A DNA stretch of 22,416 nt from a virus: positions 1 through 22,416 of IMG/VR virus record IMGVR_UViG_3300042006_000188; one strand, written 5' to 3'. Under the pieces are notes generated by a model. It did not search any database. It was not told the DNA's origin and worked only from the letters and a program-made list of their open reading frames with translations. How positions within the stretch are numbered: the stretch's first letter is position 1; each line of letters starts with the position of its first letter. Shown here one piece after another: positions 20,605-22,416 of this stretch. The translations under genes and the position numbers were made by a program.

Positions 20605-21141
20605 ATGAGCGAGCAGCAGGCGAGGGCCTACGATCCGACGGCACTGGCGCTGGAGCCCGAGGACGAGCCGGGGACCCTCCGCGACGAGGAGGGCAACCTG
20701 CTGCCCTCGTTCGATCCGAAGTTCACCGAGTCCTTCAAGGGCCTGCTGTACGTCGGGGCTCTGTCCGCAGACTTCACGTGGCTTCAGCACGACTTCAAGA
20801 TCCGGACCCTCCGGGACGGCGAGAAGCTGGCCATCGCGAAGATCATCAAGCCGTACTCGGACACCATCGGGGCCGACCGGGCGTACGCAGCGGCCATCGC
20901 CGCCATGTGCATCATGAGCGTGGACGGCGACGATCTGCCGACTCCGATCGGGGAGACCCGCAAGGCGGAGCAGTGGGGCCAGGAACGCTTCGACTACGTC
21001 AAGGACAACTGGCACGGCTCCACGATCGACCGGGTCTTCAACGAGTACGTGACGCTGGAGGACCTCGCCTACCGGGTTGTGGAAGCCCTGGGAAAAGCAT
21101 CGGCCCCCGAGGTCTCGAACCCTTCGTCGAGCGACATCTGA
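20605..21141 (+). CDS. Tail assembly chaperone, short form (gpG-like)
   Basis: A 178-residue protein; only a weak GGGCGGA precedes the ATG, so its translation may be coupled to the tube gene. The N-terminus is acidic (LEPEDEPGTLRDEEGNLLPS). Residues 45-100 contain a conserved-looking core (FTWLQHDFKIRTLRDGEKLA, YAAAIAAMCIMSVDGD), and the C-terminus is Ser-rich (NPSSSDI). The gene between the tube and the tape measure is normally a chaperone that coats the tape measure protein during tail assembly. The slippery heptamer GGGAAAA at 21090-21096 near its end allows an extended form, as with lambda G and G-T. Confidence 0.8.
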   Translation: MSEQQARAYDPTALALEPEDEPGTLRDEEGNLLPSFDPKFTESFKGLLYVGALSADFTWLQHDFKIRTLRDGEKLAIAKIIKPYSDTIGADRAYAAAIAAMCIMSVDGDDLPTPIGETRKAEQWGQERFDYVKDNWHGSTIDRVFNEYVTLEDLAYRVVEALGKASAPEVSNPSSSDI

Positions 21142-21614
21142 GGCTGGCTCAGGCTCGGGGGCTTCTCCAGGGGGACAACCTCTCCGAGGTGCAGATCCTC
21201 GGCCTGGAGTACCTCCGGTTTGCCGACGGCCTGGAGCGGACCGCCCGCATAGAGCGCGAGCAGGAGTTCCAGGAACAACTTCTGCTGACCGTGGCCAAGG
21301 CCGGTCTGGTGGCCTCTAACAACTACAAGGAGGAAGTCCTCTTCTCGGAGTACTTCCCCGAGTCCACCGACGAGGACGAGGTCGACTACTCCGACAACAG
21401 CGGGGTGGACTTCGAGGCGCCCTCCGAGGACGAGATGGACGTCCTGGCCCGGATGCTGGCCAACGACTCGATCACGATCGACGGAGCCCCACTGGAGGGC
21501 CCGGGGGCGGAGCAGGTCTCCTCTCCGGACGTGGAGGAGGACAACCTCCCCTCGCTGCCTCCACCGCGCGACTTCGATCCGACGCAGGTTGAGCAAGATA
21601 CGGAGTGGGTCTGA
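20605..21614 (+). CDS. Tail assembly chaperone, -1 frameshifted long form (gpG-T-like; join 20605..21096,21096..21614)
   Basis: Ribosomes slipping back one base at GGGAAAA (21090-21096, read G GGA AAA) would fuse the first 164 residues to a 172-residue extension and give 336 residues. The extension continues SIGPRGLEPFVERHLRL, then NLSEVQILGLEYLRFADGLE and EREQEFQEQLLLTVAKAGLV, and ends in an acidic region (STDEDEVDYSDNSGVDFEAP). It has no start codon with a ribosome binding site of its own near 21097. In other phages the long form recruits tail-tube subunits to the chaperone-coated tape measure. Its stop overlaps the next start by one base (TGATG). Codon use in the extension matches neighbouring genes. 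Confidence 0.8.
21090..21162 (+). promoter_or_regulatory. Programmed -1 ribosomal frameshift signal
   Basis: Slippery heptamer GGGAAAA at 21090-21096 in the correct phase (GGA AAA codons 163-164). After a 6-base spacer, GCCCCCGAG (21103-21111) pairs with CTCGGGGGC (21154-21162). The 42-base loop contains an inner CTCGA/TCGAG hairpin (21114-21118 with 21127-21131). The zero-frame stop (21139-21141) lies inside the loop. Confidence 0.8.
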
Positions 21615-22416
21615 TGGCAGACGGCGAGCCGGACAGCGGCGTCGGCGAAAACCTGGATCTTGGCCGCCTTTTCGCCCTGCTCGTGCGCGGCCAGGAGAAC
21701 ACCTCCAGGATCATGGGGGACATGCGGGACTCCATGCAGCGCTCGCTGCATATGGCCCAGTCCTTCATGACGGGTACTGGTTCCGCAGCGGCGGCCAGCT
21801 TCCGTGTCGGCATGGGTAGCCACAATCCGCTGGCCGGGCAGACCGTGGCAGGCACCACGGCGTCCGGGCCCGTGTACACCATCACGTCACTCCCTCCGAC
21901 TCCGGGGACCGGCGGGACGACGGCTTCGACCGGAACCCCGACCCCTCGGCGGCCCATGTGGGGTCTCCCGCCGATCGGTCAGGTCACCACCCAGTACCTC
22001 CAGAACAACACCACGATGCCGACGACTTCGGCGGGCTGGTCTGCGACCCTCGGCCAGTTGCGGGCCCAGACGATCCAGCAGACTCAGCGGAACTGGAGCC
22101 GATCGGCATTCGGTGTGTGGTCGCCGTACTGGAACTCCGGCGGGTCCGGTGGGTCCGGCAACAACGGTGGGGGCTCCGGAGGCGGCGGGGGAAACAACGG
22201 GGGCGGCGGGTCCGGTGGCTCTGGCGGCGGTGGGGGTGGCGGAGGCTTCGGCCCCGGTCCGTACGGCATGGGTCCTGCCGGTCTGCCTCCGAACCCCGTC
22301 TACTTCGGCGGGCCCGGCTCTCCGCACGGTCCCTACGGCCCGTACGGGCCCTACGGCGCAGCCGGTGGCGGTGGGGGCCACGGCGGAACGACAGGCGCCT
22401 ACGGGGCCAATCACGG
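21614..22416 (+). CDS. Tape measure protein, N-terminal part (runs off the window)
   Basis: The frame is open from the ATG at 21614, overlapping the previous stop, to the end of the window, about 267 codons. The N-terminus (LGRLFALLVRGQENTSRIMG, DMRDSMQRSLHMAQSFM) is helical, as in tape measure proteins. Residues 100-140 are Pro/Thr-rich. Residues 175-211 are almost only Gly, Ser and Asn, and residues 238-248 repeat PYG. Placement right after the frameshifted chaperone is the strongest evidence, since the tape measure follows it in nearly all long-tailed phages and sets tail length. The Gly-rich stretch is odd for the family, which is usually alpha-helical. The bulk of the protein, including any lytic or membrane domain, lies outside. 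Confidence 0.7.
   Translation, partial: MADGEPDSGVGENLDLGRLFALLVRGQENTSRIMGDMRDSMQRSLHMAQSFMTGTGSAAAASFRVGMGSHNPLAGQTVAGTTASGPVYTITSLPPTPGTGGTTASTGTPTPRRPMWGLPPIGQVTTQYLQNNTTMPTTSAGWSATLGQLRAQTIQQTQRNWSRSAFGVWSPYWNSGGSGGSGNNGGGSGGGGGNNGGGGSGGSGGGGGGGGFGPGPYGMGPAGLPPNPVYFGGPGSPHGPYGPYGPYGAAGGGGGHGGTTGAYGANH

Noticed and set aside
20778-21095. Independent gene start for the frame that ends at 21614
   Set aside because: Upstream of 21096 the translation is low-complexity shadow of the chaperone gene. Domain-like sequence begins only after the slippery site, so frameshifting explains it better.

Overview
The window is a piece of the late (virion structure) region of a contractile-tailed bacteriophage (myovirus) of a high-GC actinobacterium. 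A Streptomyces-type host is most likely. This rests on the strong GC bias of third codon positions, AGGAGG-like ribosome binding sites, occasional GTG/TTG starts, long GC-rich terminators with short T tracts, and the style of the endolysin, holin and tail-spike proteins. The host is inferred, not shown. Nearly every gene reads rightward and genes are tightly packed. No integrase, terminase, portal, tRNA or CRISPR was seen in the window.

Layout. (1) 1-641, lysis: the C-terminal end of an endolysin with a peptidoglycan-binding domain, a two-helix holin and a strong terminator. (2) 643-6559, head: a very large capsid maturation protease/scaffold-like protein carrying embedded ParB-like and Nudix domains, a coiled-coil Pro-rich scaffold-like protein, a small probable capsid decoration protein and the major capsid protein. 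(3) 6560-8447, an accessory cassette bounded by terminators: a DUF3626/ADP-ribosyltransferase-like protein reading right, and a small leftward HTH regulator with a divergent promoter pair. (4) 8448-12663: a zinc-binding-like protein, a low-complexity coiled-coil protein, a fibronectin-III protein, a fibre-like protein and a connector-like protein. (5) 12664-12993: a gene-poor, hairpin-rich intergenic region. (6) 12994-14757: a beta-helix tail-spike-like protein. (7) 14773-18423, neck: a zinc-ribbon protein, two tandem ParB-like paralogues, a gp10-like tail completion protein and a probable tail terminator. (8) 18500-22416, contractile tail: sheath, tube, tail assembly chaperones joined by a -1 programmed frameshift, and the start of the tape measure protein.

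The core genes follow the normal assembly order: head shell and protease, then neck, sheath/tube, chaperone and tape measure. Enzyme-like domains are interleaved with this core: Nudix, a DUF3626/ADP-ribosyltransferase-like fold, and three ParB/sulfiredoxin-like 'GHHR' domains. They look like virion-associated or co-expressed accessory functions, and I regard this set as the most unusual feature of the window. A dyad motif (TGA-N5-TCAGG) recurs at four gene boundaries, including beside the HTH gene. It may be the operator of a small regulatory circuit inside the structural operon.
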